Positions 23,105 to 34,733 of a stretch of DNA of 64,000 bases are shown here, in pieces. The stretch is from Plantago ovata. Taxonomy: Eukaryota; Streptophyta; Magnoliopsida; Lamiales; Plantaginaceae. The stretch covers positions 21,299,033 to 21,363,032 of the forward strand of contig CM051456.1 of NCBI GenBank assembly GCA_028274465.1. The letters are read 5' to 3'. A model generated the notes under the pieces. It was not told the DNA's origin and did not search any database. It saw nothing but the letters and a program-made list of their open reading frames with translations. Positions within the stretch are counted from its first letter, which is position 1, and every line of letters begins with the position of its first letter. A program made the translations under genes and the position numbers.

Positions 23105-24481
23105 ATGGTGCCTCAAACACAAACCCTCCTCCTTCTCCTCCTCCTCCTCACCATTACATCTTCCACCTCTCTCCACTACCAATCCTTCACCCTCACCTCC
23201 CTCCCCAACCCCCAACACTCCACCCACCTCCAACAAGACTCCCAAACCTTACTCCAACAACCAGACACCACTCTCTCCCTCGACCTCCACCATGTCGACA
23301 CCATTTCCTCCCCATCCAACTCCACCCCAACCTCCCTCTTCCACCTCCGCCTCCTCCGCGACGCCGCCCGCGCCAAATCCCTCTCCTCCCTCACCACCAA
23401 CTTCTCCAGCTCCGTCATCTCCGGCCTAGCCCAGGGCAGCGGCGAGTACTTCACCCGCATCGGCGTCGGCACCCCAGCCAAGTACGTCTACATGGTCCTC
23501 GACACCGGCAGCGACGTCGTCTGGGTCCAATGCTCACCCTGCCGCAAATGCTACTCACAATCCGACCCGGTTTTCGACCCGAAAAAGTCCACTTCCTTCC
23601 TAGGCGTCACGTGCAGCTCCCCACTCTGCCGTCACCTCGACTCTCCCGGATGCAACACGCGCCAGAAGTGCCTCTACCAGGTCTCCTACGGGGACGGGTC
23701 GTTCACGGTCGGGGAATTCTCCACCGAGACGCTCACGTTCCGACGCGCGCGCGTGAAGAACATTGCAATTGGGTGTGGGCATGATAACGAAGGCCTGTTT
23801 GTGGGTGCAGCCGGTTTGTTGGGCCTGGGCCGTGGGAGACTCTCCTTCCCGACTCAAGCGGGCCGCCGGTTCGGGAAGAAGTTCTCTTACTGTTTAGTGG
23901 ACCGGTCCATGTCGTCTAAACCCTCGGCGCTCGTGTTTGGCGAGTCTGCGGTCGCGCGAAAAGCCGTTTTTACCCCTCTCTTATCCAATCCGAAGCTGGA
24001 CACGTTCTACTACGTGGGGTTGACTGGAATTTCGGTCGGTGGGACACGTGTACCCGGGATTAACCCGTCGGTTTTTAAGCTCGACCCGACGACTGGTAAC
24101 GGTGGGGTGATTGTGGATTCGGGTACTTCGGTTACTCGTCTGACCCGACCCGCTTACATTGCTTTGAGGAACGCTTTCCGGGCCGGGGCTTCGAACTTGA
24201 AGCGGTCGTCGGATTTTTCTCTGTTTGATACGTGTTTTGATTTGTCTGGGATGAAGGAGGTGAAGGTGCCTACGGTGGTTATGCATTTCACCGGCGCTGA
24301 CGTGTCTTTGCCGGCGTCTAATTACTTGATTCCGGTGGATACGGATGGGAAGTTCTGCTTTGCGTTTGCGGGGACGATGAGCGGGTTGTCGATTATTGGG
24401 AATATTCAGCAGCAGGGTTTCCGGGTCGTGTTTGACATGGCTAATAACCGGGTCGGGTTTGCTGCAAAGGGTTGTGCATAA
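23105..24481 (+). CDS. APF2: Secreted pepsin-like (A1) aspartic protease, APF2-like
   Basis: A single-exon gene for 458 residues. It has a signal peptide (~1-21, with an eight-leucine run), a propeptide, and the mature domain from about residue 115 (GSGEYFTRIGVGTP). The two active-site motifs are DTGS (Asp133) and DSGT (Asp338). The nepenthesin-type cysteine-rich insert (CSPCRKCYSQ) and the C-terminal IGNIQQQGFRVVFD block mark the plant A1B class, which lacks a PSI insert. It probably acts in the apoplast or secretory pathway; substrates are unknown. I chose ATG 23105, not the in-frame ATG 23063, because a CAACAA-rich leader lies between them and the TATA box is at 23034. Codon use is far more C-rich in the first half than in neighbouring genes. 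The best match from memory is At1g01300. Confidence 0.93.
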   Translation: MVPQTQTLLLLLLLLTITSSTSLHYQSFTLTSLPNPQHSTHLQQDSQTLLQQPDTTLSLDLHHVDTISSPSNSTPTSLFHLRLLRDAARAKSLSSLTTNFSSSVISGLAQGSGEYFTRIGVGTPAKYVYMVLDTGSDVVWVQCSPCRKCYSQSDPVFDPKKSTSFLGVTCSSPLCRHLDSPGCNTRQKCLYQVSYGDGSFTVGEFSTETLTFRRARVKNIAIGCGHDNEGLFVGAAGLLGLGRGRLSFPTQAGRRFGKKFSYCLVDRSMSSKPSALVFGESAVARKAVFTPLLSNPKLDTFYYVGLTGISVGGTRVPGINPSVFKLDPTTGNGGVIVDSGTSVTRLTRPAYIALRNAFRAGASNLKRSSDFSLFDTCFDLSGMKEVKVPTVVMHFTGADVSLPASNYLIPVDTDGKFCFAFAGTMSGLSIIGNIQQQGFRVVFDMANNRVGFAAKGCA

Positions 24482-27406
24482 GCATAGCAAACTTGTAGTA
24501 TGAGTAGTAGAAAGGTAGTTAAGACTTCAGAGTTAAGACTTGAAGATCAGAGAAGTAACAATTTCATAATTAATTTGCGTTTTAATTTTCTGGAACAATT
24601 TTTAAAAATGTGTCATTTTAAGTCGAATTGTTATGGAGAAACATCTTGAGATGGGCAATGTAATGTTTAAGCCTGGAAATGAAAATGTGGTTGCGTTGTA
24701 ATCGACATTTAGAAGTAGCAGTAATCTAGTATGAGAATCTTGTGTTGGAAATTGTTGGTTAACTCTGCCGAGCAAATTAATTAATGTCTTAGCAGGGCAA
24801 GAGTGAAGTAATGAGGGAGAACTTAGTCTGACACGTGACATGCAATTATAAGAATAACGTGATGTAACATCATCATATCTAGGCCGTGATTCGTGGTAGA
24901 AGGAAGATATTTTTGTGGGCCGGTACGGCGGTACCTCTGTGGCTCTGTCTTAAAATTTTGAATAATTGAATGTAAATAAGATTTCTTAAAATTGAATTAT
25001 TTTCATTTAAAAAATAACATTTTTCATTGGAAATTTATTAAATTCAATTTAATTTATATTTAATTAATTAGTTTGAATATGAAATCTGGATGTACCGAGG
25101 GCGTGTATGACACTCAGAGATCTGAAAGTGCATGTGTACAATCTTCAGGGTAAAGTGGGTAAAACTTGGGGAGGGGGCATTTTTTTTGCCTTTAAATAAT
25201 TTAGAGTTATTGTATCAAATTTAGCTTTATTGTAATATACATATGATTTTAATACTTTTCAGTTTAACGGTTAAAAGGTGAACAGTACGAGCATGTGACA
25301 ATCACTTACTCGACAGAGTGAAATTTACAAAACAATTAGAAAAATTTACCAAAGTTATAAGGTGGCCCAGTGGTGAATAATAGGTGCAAGGTTCAATCCC
25401 TAGCGAAGACATAACAGTAGTGTAGTAGTAGTTGTAATATTTATCATTTGAAAACAATCAACCATTCACCTGATAAAGCGAAATTTGTGAAACAATTAAA
25501 AATTTGGACACATGTTATATACACATGCATTAAAATTTCATTCTGATACCTCCAATGTGCCACATATTGTATATAGCATGGAGCATGCGCCAATGTTTTC
25601 TATTAATCTTGCAAATTTCGGTTTCTATTTTTCTACATTTTCAGTATGTATAGTGTGTGGTTGCTATATGCACTATTATTCACCTTGCCCTGTTAAGTTG
25701 AAAATTTTCTAGGAGTAAAATTGAACTGACATATCCAATTTAAAGTACTTAATTTTGTAGTGTAAAAAATAATTAATTGAACCTTAAACTAACTTAATTG
25801 AACGGAATGAATTTGAGAATAACTGAACTCATTCACTGTTTTTTTTCAAAATACGCAGAGCCGTAGTGGACAGGATAAAAATTTATTCATGCAATTATAC
25901 TTGGTGATTGGGAAGAGAATGTGAGATTTGTGATGTGAAGTGGGGGTGAGACGGTGAGTGGAGTAAGCAAAAGTCATCAGTTCAATTCACGAGTTAGTGA
26001 TGAGTTTGGGCAGTGAGAAAAAGCAGTGATGGGTCGGGTATCTAAGACTACAAAGAAGGCGTGAATGTAGGAGGGATGAATGTGAATAACAGTAACAAGG
26101 CAAGCACATGTATGTGTGAACGCGATTCCACTTGCTAATGCTGTTAGTTGGGGACAGACACACATTACATTACATGCGTTGTACTGATTGGTGAATAATA
26201 GGATCCCAAAATAAATTTATGAGAACTTAAGAAGAGTCAAATGTTGCGTGACCCGTGGCCGGGTTCACACTTATACAAACACACACCTCTGGGACCGATC
26301 ATGATTCATAATGTCTCTTCCTCTCCTCTCACTTTACGGCCATCACTTTCAAAATCGAAAAATATTGAAAAAAAAAAAACAAATATTAAAGACAAAATTG
26401 AGAAAGAATAATTAAAATTACAAAAAAAAAAAAAGCCTGCTATTATTAATATTTTTTTTTTTTGAGTTAAGCCTTGTTTGATTTCTCAATTTCGAGCCGG
26501 TGACAATATTGTAAATACAGTAACTGACACTCAACTGTTTTTTTGTTAAAAAGTTGTTGATCTAGTGATTCGATTTTTTATATTAGGGGTCGCAAGAGTC
26601 CCCTAAAGTGAGTTTACATTTGATACATGCAAGGAATTCTCTCAAGATCAAGCTTGGAGATTCGAGTAAGAATTCAAGAAGTTCATCAAGAAGTCGAAGA
26701 AATCAAGCGTTCGATCCAAGAGTAAGCCACTGCGCACTTAGAGAAACGTTGTTGGGAGGATCAAAATCCGCGAAGATCAAAACCCAAGAGACTGAAGAAG
26801 TTCTTGAAGTTCTTCATTAAATTCAAGCTTAATGCGACATTTGATTCAAGACCAAGCTAGGAAGCCCTTGAAGAAACGAAACTGGAAGATCAAGCTCCGT
26901 GAAGAAAGATCAAAATCCAAAGCGTACCGAATTTCTCCTCTTTTGCGTATTTTGACCTTATAAGTCTGGATTTCACCTCTCCAAGGCATAAGGGCAGGTA
27001 CATGAGCATCGTCGTAGATCCATGGCATCCAATAGTGATATAATTGCATCCAAAAGCATCACTTTTGCACCAAAAATACCAATTTGCTCCAAAAGTACCT
27101 AAAAATCATAAAATACAAACGTGACTCTAAACTAGTAAAATGCAATGAAAAATGCAACTCAAAGATAGCAAAAGCGATCTAAAAATCCCTGATGACGGTG
27201 ATCATTTATGCGTCATCAGACACCCTCGTGGATACATAAAATTTACCATATATGATGATATTGATATGCTATTAGAATTAGTAATTAAATTACTTAATAA
27301 ACTATATAAATAAAAACAAATGCTAAAAATATATATGATTGAATTGTGATGCATATTATAATATATAATTCGCTCGCAAATCTTATATGAATTGAAAAAT
27401 ATTACA
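24482..27406. other. Intergenic region with SINE-like and LTR-like debris
   Basis: It starts with the protease 3' UTR. Near 25370-25460 a tRNA-derived SINE-like unit (A-box-like gtggcccagtggtg, B-box-like ggttcaatccc) lies between two ~45-bp imperfect direct repeats (about 25303-25350 and 25460-25510). Around 26560-27235 a low-complexity segment rich in aagaagtt/gatcaag units ends in a tgatgacg..cgtcatca palindrome (27189-27217). It looks like a minus-strand LTR fragment, but I found no target duplication. Confidence 0.4.
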
Positions 27407-29388
27407 TATAGTAGTAGAGGACAACTTTGAACTTTATTCCATATGTTTAAAGAATTACACCAGATATAAAATTGCAACGAAGGTACTCTAAATCTTATTA
27501 GAAAGATCACTTTCAATTAATTGTTATTGGATTTTGGGCGCACATATCTCTTTAGACATACGGGTTTATTGTTTATGAAAATCGTGACAACCTGTTGATT
27601 TCTCATTACAATGTCAGCCATTTCCGGTGAACACAATATTGCAAAAAAGAGGATCTTCATATTGCCCGAGTCATGGCGGATATTTGTGATAAGCTCCGCG
27701 TATTGATGGATGTAGATAACCTCTTACGTGGTAGCCAAATTCCCTTTTATATAACAAAATAGAAGAATAAATAAAATCACGTGACAATCATATAACTCTA
27801 AAAAATATGCACCATAATTGTTACATAAAATCTTTAAATACTTTATTTTTAAAAGCTGTTTTTTACATTAAAAGAATTTATACTTCCGCAATTAACATAT
27901 TCATTAATACCTTTTAAAAGTGATCCTCTATCTCATGTCTAGTAAGTGGATTTCCATGAGATAGTGTGATAAAATAACCTTCTTGATTCTTCATCCCTGA
28001 TCACTCTGCTTGAGGATGGCACAAATGGTTAAGCATTAGGATCAATGATACTCATCTCGTGATAATAATTATATTGATGAACCTTGTTTGTAAAGAATGT
28101 GAAGTTGCAATTTTGTAGAATCAAACATTTGTAAGTCCTATTTATGGGATTTTGCAAACATAATTATAGTGGATTCTCACAACTATTTGTAAGATTGTAT
28201 AATAAATTAAGAAATCAAATTTATAAAATAGTAAAATGCATTTATGTTATGGTACTTGTGGATTTTGTCATACATATTCAATTTAGTTTCTTATTTATAT
28301 TGTCACGTATGCTCGATCAATGTTCTTTAATTTTACTTTTCCTTATATCAAAATGATATTATGGAAAACAAAATTTGACTATAAAATGTTATAAAAATTG
28401 AATGAATTCATGAAGTATGTATCAAATATAAATTTGAAAATTTGAGATATTCAAATGTATAAAATTAATAAAAGTTGATTTAGTCTTCGTATTCTAAATA
28501 TTACCTTGAACGAATTCTTTTGGCTAATGGAATAGTTGTCAACAAGTAATCAAAGTAAATTAATATACTCCCTCCGTTCTATATAAAACCTTTTAAATTG
28601 GCATTTTTTAATGAACTTTAGACTCAATTAATTATCCTAACAAATAAGAGATACAAAATAAAATATATTATGATAATACAAATTTGCAACTTCATATTCT
28701 ATGCAAATAAGGTTCATCAGTATAATTATTATCACGAGATGAGTACCCTTAATCCTAATGCTGAACTATTTGTGCCATCCCCAAAGCAGAGTGATCAGGG
28801 ATGACGAATCAAGAAGGTTATTCATCACACTATCTCATGGAAATCCACTTACTAGACATGAGATAGAGAATCACTTTAAAAGAAATAAATGAATATATTG
28901 ATTCTGAAAGTTTAAATTTTTTGATGCAAGTAAAATCAGCTTATTTTCATAAAACGTATTTAAAGATTTTATGTAACACTTATGATGCATATTTTGTAGA
29001 GCTATATGATCGTTACATGATTTTATTATTCTTCTATTTTGTTATAAAAGGGAATTAGGCTACCATGTAAGGGTTGATCTACATTGACATTACGCCGAGC
29101 TTATTCCAGATATCCACCAAGACTTATAATATGAAAACCCTCTTTTTGGCAGCATTATGTTCACTGCACCGGAAATGGCTAACATTTGTAATGGTAAATC
29201 AACAAGTTGTCATGATTTTCATAAACAATAAACCCTTATGCCTAGAGATATGTGCGCCCAAGTGCCAAACAATTAATTGAAAGTGATGTTTCTAATAAGA
29301 TTTGGATTACTATAGTTACAATTTTATACTATCTATATAATGTAATTCTTTAAAATATGGAAAAAAGTTCAAAGTTGTCCTCTACTAC
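27407..29388. repeat. Long-armed inverted repeat element (~0.7-kb arms)
   Basis: The left arm (27407-28117) and right arm (28675-29388) are reverse complements, with a 0.56-kb spacer. The outer ends mirror as tatagtagtagaggac / gtcctctactactata. Inner ends meet at gttcatca/tgatgaac near 28078 and 28712. The spacer holds half of another repeat. No transposase is recognisable. It may be a foldback or long-TIR Mutator-type element; flanking bases do not give a clear target duplication beyond ta. Confidence 0.8.
28577..28674. repeat. Repeat R, copy 1 (inside the inverted repeat spacer)
   Basis: It starts ctatataaaaccttttaaattgg after a MITE-like actccctccgtt end. The same sequence recurs as a direct repeat at 29388-29490, just outside the right arm. 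The right arm is therefore bracketed by two direct copies. Confidence 0.7.
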
Positions 29389-29490
29389 TATATAAAACTT
29401 TTTAAATTGACCTTTTTAAATGAACTTTGGACTCAAATTATCCTAAGAAATAAGAGAAAAATACAGAATATTATTATATTATGAAAATAC
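29388..29490. repeat. Repeat R, copy 2
   Basis: A direct repeat of 28577-28674 (ctatataaaactttttaaattg, gaactttggactcaa, aaataagaga). It abuts the outer end of the right arm of the inverted repeat. Confidence 0.7.
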
Positions 29491-31050
29491 ATTTGATTTG
29501 ATTTTATGATTTTATTTGACGATATAATTCAGTAGTAATGTAGTGTCAAAATTTTAGGAAAATTCAATATACAAAATGTTAAAGGGATCAAGGGGAGTAC
29601 AATTAAGCCTCAACCAAATGTCATCAATCATACATATTGGCGTGACAACTGAGACGTTAACTACTAATGTATCTAAGCTGGTGATTCTTGGGCTTCTAAT
29701 TTTGAAGGCTAATAGCAGGAAGCCACGTTGAATTTGGGTTTGCAAGGCATAAAAAAACTAGAAGCTTACAAATACCCTCTTAATGCATTAAGTAATATAA
29801 TTTCGTTTCTGTGATCGTAACCTGAGCGGAGAAACTAACAATTTAATACAATTACCTAAGCAAAAACTGACCATGATGACTATAATCTAATGATTGTAGC
29901 TTCCCTAGTATGTTTTTTTGGTTAATTTGACTTACTATAATGATAAACTAAAAGTATATTAAAACACATCTGCATGATTGAAAGGCTAGTCAAAGAATTG
30001 ATTAGTGTAAGTCATTTACTATTTTGCGACCTAATTCAAATCACCTCTTTAAAGGTTGTTTAGAAAGTTGATTTATAAACTACGAATTGTTCAATATGCA
30101 CAATATACACAAGAGGCAAAAAGTGACTCACAGAGAAATATATAAAGTATGTCAAATGGTTTCATCTTGTCAAATTCGAAATATTGGATAACTTACAATC
30201 ATTCATCCGTCAGGGCACACCAGATCTTAATTCTCACGAGTTGGAGGTGACCTGCTACCAGTTGCAACTTCTGCAATGAATAAGAATTGTGTCAAACTTA
30301 AATTCATGAAATAATTACTCTAGTTGATTAACTTTCCACGGATTTTTTTGGTCCAAATCCATCTAGATCTTATATATTTGACTTAATCCTCTAATTCATA
30401 CATGTATTGGATATAGATTATTAGATTAGATCATAATTCATTAGAATCAGGTATAACAATCGGATCCAAAATGTAACTAAAAATGAGTAAAAATATTATC
30501 TTTTTTAATCAATTAAACTATTGAACGGTAAAATATGACTTAATTCATATATATAAGGTCTAAGATTTATATATGAATTTTAAAAATACCTGGCTAAAAA
30601 TGATTTGAAGGAAATTATATGAATGTGGTTTTCTCTTTATATGAAATGAGTGGAGTTAACATATTTTACGATGAAAGCTAAGAATTAAAAGATCTTGAAC
30701 TTACACAATATTTTTTCAATTCCATCGATGCTCCACCATTCTTTCTAAGATCGCCCGCTGCCCTTGGCATATATGCAGCGAAAAACTGTATCACCTGAAA
30801 TATGGAGTAACCCAGAGCAAGGGAGGTGATGAATATATATGCGTAGTGCAGCAATTTCTAATGTGGCGATGAGTGGCAATGGAATAGGCCGAGGCGCAGG
30901 CCTATAAATAACACGGAATAAGAGATGGATGTTGGCAGGTGGCGGCGACTATTAGTAACTAGGGTTTCGTACCATAAGTGGTGTATTGACATAATTACCC
31001 TTTACAACTACCGATACCAAGACTATCAATGTTATGATTTCAAGTTGTTA
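29491..31050. other. Intergenic, with a possible minus-strand gene remnant
   Basis: On the minus strand an exon-like segment (about 30798-30705) is preceded by a tttcag acceptor and opens VIQFFAAYMPRAAGDL. A leader-like aaaccctag lies upstream near 30960, and a second segment starts at about 30270. No ATG could be placed and the join leaves no convincing frame, so I do not call a gene or a family. Confidence 0.35.
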
Positions 31051-32438
31051 GACCACTAGCAATATTGACATTTTTTGGGCTTAGTTGGTGCTTAAGCATG
31101 AAAAAGCCACACACTGGTAGCTTTTGAAGAACTATATTTATGTAGCCCATTTAAATGGACTAAGCCTCAAGAAAAATTCCAATTTTAATAAACAAATGTA
31201 GAATTTTAATTTAAAAATAAAAAATAATTAGGTGGTCAGTATATGTGTATGTGTCATGTGGAGCCCATGAAAAAGCCCCAAACCATTATATACTCAAAAT
31301 GGAAGAGACTTTTTTGAAGATTATTACATTAAAATAATGAAATAAGCCTCATTGAACTACCGAACGGTAATAGGGATGACTTAATTCATATAAATAAGGG
31401 AAAATTCCGTCTGGAACCCCTGTTAGTGCGTCACTTTTCATTTTTCCCCCTGTTAGTTCAACAATTACGTTTAGCCCCATTTGAGTTGATCAAGTTACAA
31501 AAATTCTGAAAATTCACCTCCCCAAACAAGCCCTTATCTTATTTTCTTTTCTTTTTCATTTTCTTTCATCCTTAATTTTATTTTATTTTCTCTTTTATTA
31601 CTTTTTTTTTTCTTTTTTTTTCTCAACACCATCTTCTTCAAGCTCCGGCACCGGAAAAAAATCCGATGCCGGAGCTACCGGAAATGAAGCTCCAATCGGA
31701 GCTGTATTTACAGCTCCGACGGAGCTGTTTTACACAGCTCCGTCGGAGCTGTTTTACATCTCCGATTGGGGCTGTTTTCGGCCCCAATCGGAGCTGTAAA
31801 TTACAACTCACAGCTCCGACGGAGCTGTTTTACACAGCTCCGTCGGAGCTGTTTTACATCTCCGATTGGGGCTGTTTTCAGCCCCAATCAGAGCTGTAAA
31901 TAGCTCCGGTTGGAGCTATTTAAAGCTCCGACCAGAGCTCTTTTTTCTTTTTTTTTATTTAATTTTAAATTGTTTTTTGGAATTCTTAGTATTATTTATT
32001 TATTTATTTTAATATTATGGGGTTGATATTGAAATATAAAATGTGTAGGGACTTGTTTACAAAAATATTTTGGATGATGTTGAAATTTAAAAAAATTATC
32101 TAGGTTAATTTTGTAAAATAAGAAATTTTAGAGTCAAATGTGCAATAAAGAAAAGTTGATTGTGTTTGGGTGTTTCTGAAATCTGAATTTTGAATGAGGG
32201 CAAATTTGTCATTTCCAGGTCTTAATTCGCCGAAAGTCAAAGTCGTGGGGCTGAATGTAATTGTTTTTCACTAACGAGGGGAAATATGTTATTGTTGAAC
32301 TAGCAGAGGAAGATTCGTAATTGATGAATCTAGCAGGGGTTCTGTTTGAAAATTAAGTAATGAGTAAAACGGTGTATTACATGTTTAACCCAACGATGAC
32401 TTAATCCATATGAAATAAGGTCACTATTGCTGGTGGTC
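31051..32438. mobile_element. Harbinger/Tourist-like TIR element, TTA target duplication
   Basis: The left end gaccactagcaatattgac is mirrored at the right end as gtcactattgctggtggtc. Both flanks carry TTA (31048-31050 and 32439-32441), as PIF/Harbinger elements do. No transposase is visible. A foldback element of another family (about 31400-32365) sits inside and makes up most of its length. Confidence 0.75.
31400..32365. mobile_element. Foldback element FB1 with palindromic AGCTCC core
   Basis: Inverted AT-rich arms carry related blocks (gaacccctgttagtg on the left; the inverse of gcaggggttctg on the right; also gttagttcaacaatta / ttgttgaactagc). They enclose a GC-rich core (about 31650-31945) of repeated AGCTCC/GGAGCT palindromes. 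Within the core a unit of about 120 bp occurs twice (about 31705-31800 and 31811-31905). Candidate 9-bp target copies match at 7 of 9 bases (taaataagg / taagtaatg). The short open frame across the core is a by-product of the repeats. Confidence 0.72.
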
Positions 32439-32486
32439 TTAGTATTATAAATAATGAGAAATTCCGACAATGTCAATTTTATTCTA

Positions 32487-32733
32487 CTCCCTTCCGGTAG
32501 AAATTATGCAGTTTGACTTTTTTCGTTCAACATTTTCAACTTTGACTCTCGATTACTCTTAAACTATAATATAAAATATTTAATCGAATTATATTATGAA
32601 AATTTAAGTTCTATATTTTCAAAATTTGATTTCGTCAAATACTTTATCATCATAGTTTAAGAGTAATCGGGAGTCAAAGTTGAATACTGTTGATCGAAAA
32701 AAATTAAACTGAGTAATTTAGATTCGGAGTGAG
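32487..32733. mobile_element. Stowaway-type MITE
   Basis: TA-flanked (32485-32486 and 32734-32735), with ctcccttccgg at the left end and a diverged inverse at the right end. The internal palindrome matches the family at 2953-3210. Confidence 0.82.
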
Positions 32734-32875
32734 TATTGATTATGCTAGGTTGGTAGTCTTTTGGAAAGAAATGAAACATTATTAGCTTGCTACAATTCGA
32801 CCATTATGTTAATTATATATATGTACTTTGCCCCATCACAAAACGTCACATTTGATTATGAGAGATTAATATATA

Positions 32876-33111
32876 CTCTCTCTACCCCAGTATAATTTAT
32901 CCACTTTGATTTTTTTTCGGTCAATAATTTTTAACTTTGACTCTCGATTACTCATAAAATAATGATAGTATATTTGACGAAATTATATTATGAAAATATA
33001 GAACCTAAATTTTCATAATATAATTTTATTAAATATTTTATCATTATAATTTAAAATTAAAAAAAAATTGATAATAAAGTGAAAAAAGAAGTTAATTTAG
33101 AGTGCAGATAG
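32876..33111. mobile_element. Stowaway-type MITE, diverged
   Basis: TA-flanked. Left end ctctctctacccc; right end eroded (gtgcagatag). The left arm keeps the family blocks, while the right arm is decayed. Confidence 0.72.
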
Positions 33112-33208
33112 TACTTCTAGTAGTATAAAAAATCACTACTAAAGTTTTTTTATTTTCGTCTGAACTGAATTAAACTGAACTGAAATTATTTATAAATATA
33201 AAATACTA

Positions 33209-33363
33209 CTCCCTCGATTCCACCAGAATTGTCCTAGTTTGATTTTTTCTCCGGTCAACCGCTTTTAATTTTGACTCTCGATTACTCTTCAATTATAATG
33301 ATAAAGTATTTAACGAAATTATATTATAAACATATAGAACCTGATGCATCTGAACGGAGGGAG
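33209..33363. mobile_element. Stowaway-type MITE, shortened
   Basis: TA-flanked, with ctccctcgattcc on the left and gaacggagggag on the right. At 155 bp it lacks most of the right arm of the family. It interrupts a run of degenerate ctgaactgaa-type repeats (about 33160-33470). Confidence 0.75.
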
Positions 33364-34733
33364 TATTAATCAAATATGAAATAAACTGATCTGAACTGAA
33401 CTTAATGTATTTGAAGTGATTTGAACTAAATTTAATTTATCTGAACTTACCTGAACTGAATTAAAAATAATTAATTTAAAGGAAGATAACTGAGACTAAG
33501 TCACAACTAACTAGAATTTTCCCTCCGGTCAGGACATACCAATTCCGATTTTGTGTTTCTATCATGTTAGTTGGGGAGTTTACATGTGAAAGTCCAACAA
33601 ACACATGGACATTACAAGATAATCAACATGCACCTAAGACAATTAATTAATTAATTAAAATTAATTAATGTAAGTGTATGTGATGTCTCTCAGACACGTA
33701 CGCGTAAATAACTATCTCAACAATTTAAGTAGTACTTATATTTCTCTTTAGAAGACATTCTGAACTACAACTTTTATCAATGGAAACATTACAGATTTTA
33801 ATATAGGAGTAGACGAGTAGTACTGCTGAGTTGCAGCATGTAGCATGAAGAATTGCCATCTATTTCGGATCCATGGCTAATGGCTTAGTACTAGTATTAT
33901 TATCTTAACTTATCAACATTATCTTATCTAATTCCTATCACATGTAATTGATGTAATCTAGGAGCTGTCTCTAACTCTAATCAACATGAATCCACGAGAC
34001 CTTGCATTGACTTGCGCACCAAATCCAAGTTCCGGAATTTTGTCACTTCAACTATTTAAGAACTCAACTAGTAGTACAACTTTCTTCTGTAAGCTCTAAT
34101 TTTGTTTTTAACCCCTATTCAGCGATTGCATGCGCCTAATTATGAGTTAATATTGTTAAATTGCGACGAATTTCCTCTTTTATCCAAGTTAAATTCGTTT
34201 ATAATCAACATGGTGAATATGAATTCGTTAATCAAATGATGAAGCAACGAATTGCAAGAGACTCAATTTTAGGCAGCATGATGATCGGTACCGTTCTTGC
34301 CAACATGCAAACCATTTCAATGTCAAATAAGTCCAGGCCCAACAGCCCAATACAAACATAGGTTAGCTTTGGGCTCATGCTGATTGATTCAAACTGCGAC
34401 TATGCCCCCTAAAAGTGCCAAAATTGATCCACCCCTCACTATTCACAGTGGGACTCACAGTCACAGTGAATCAGTGAGACTGTGAAAAGTACATATTGAT
34501 CTCCGGCCTAGGATCTAAAAAAGGCTCATAATTTGCCTGAGAAAATTCCATCAACTTAGGATATATATACTCATGTTCTTTTTAAAATTGTTAAGAGATT
34601 CTTTTTTTACTTTTTGTTTTCATTGGCAAATCTTTATCTCTCAATTTTTATCGTGAGTCTTACGACTAATTTAATACCTATTTTATAATCTCCTAGAAAA
34701 TAGTTTTATAATCAAACTGATATAACCAAATGT
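33364..34733. other. Intergenic DNA, nothing bounded
   Basis: AT-rich DNA beginning with degenerate tgaac repeats. The short + frame at 34161-34361 has no recognised domain, promoter or splice context. Confidence 0.5.

Noticed and set aside
22911..23429. 172-codon proline/serine-rich open frame
   Set aside because: It overlaps the protease leader and coding region in another frame. The Pro/Ser bias reflects the C-rich DNA of the protease gene.
31666..31899. Open frame of 77 codons across the FB1 core
   Set aside because: It exists because the palindromic GGAGCT/AGCTCC repeats lack stops. It has no promoter or conserved domain, and the repeated peptide comes from DNA repeats. The same holds for 52386-52673 and 62175-62540.
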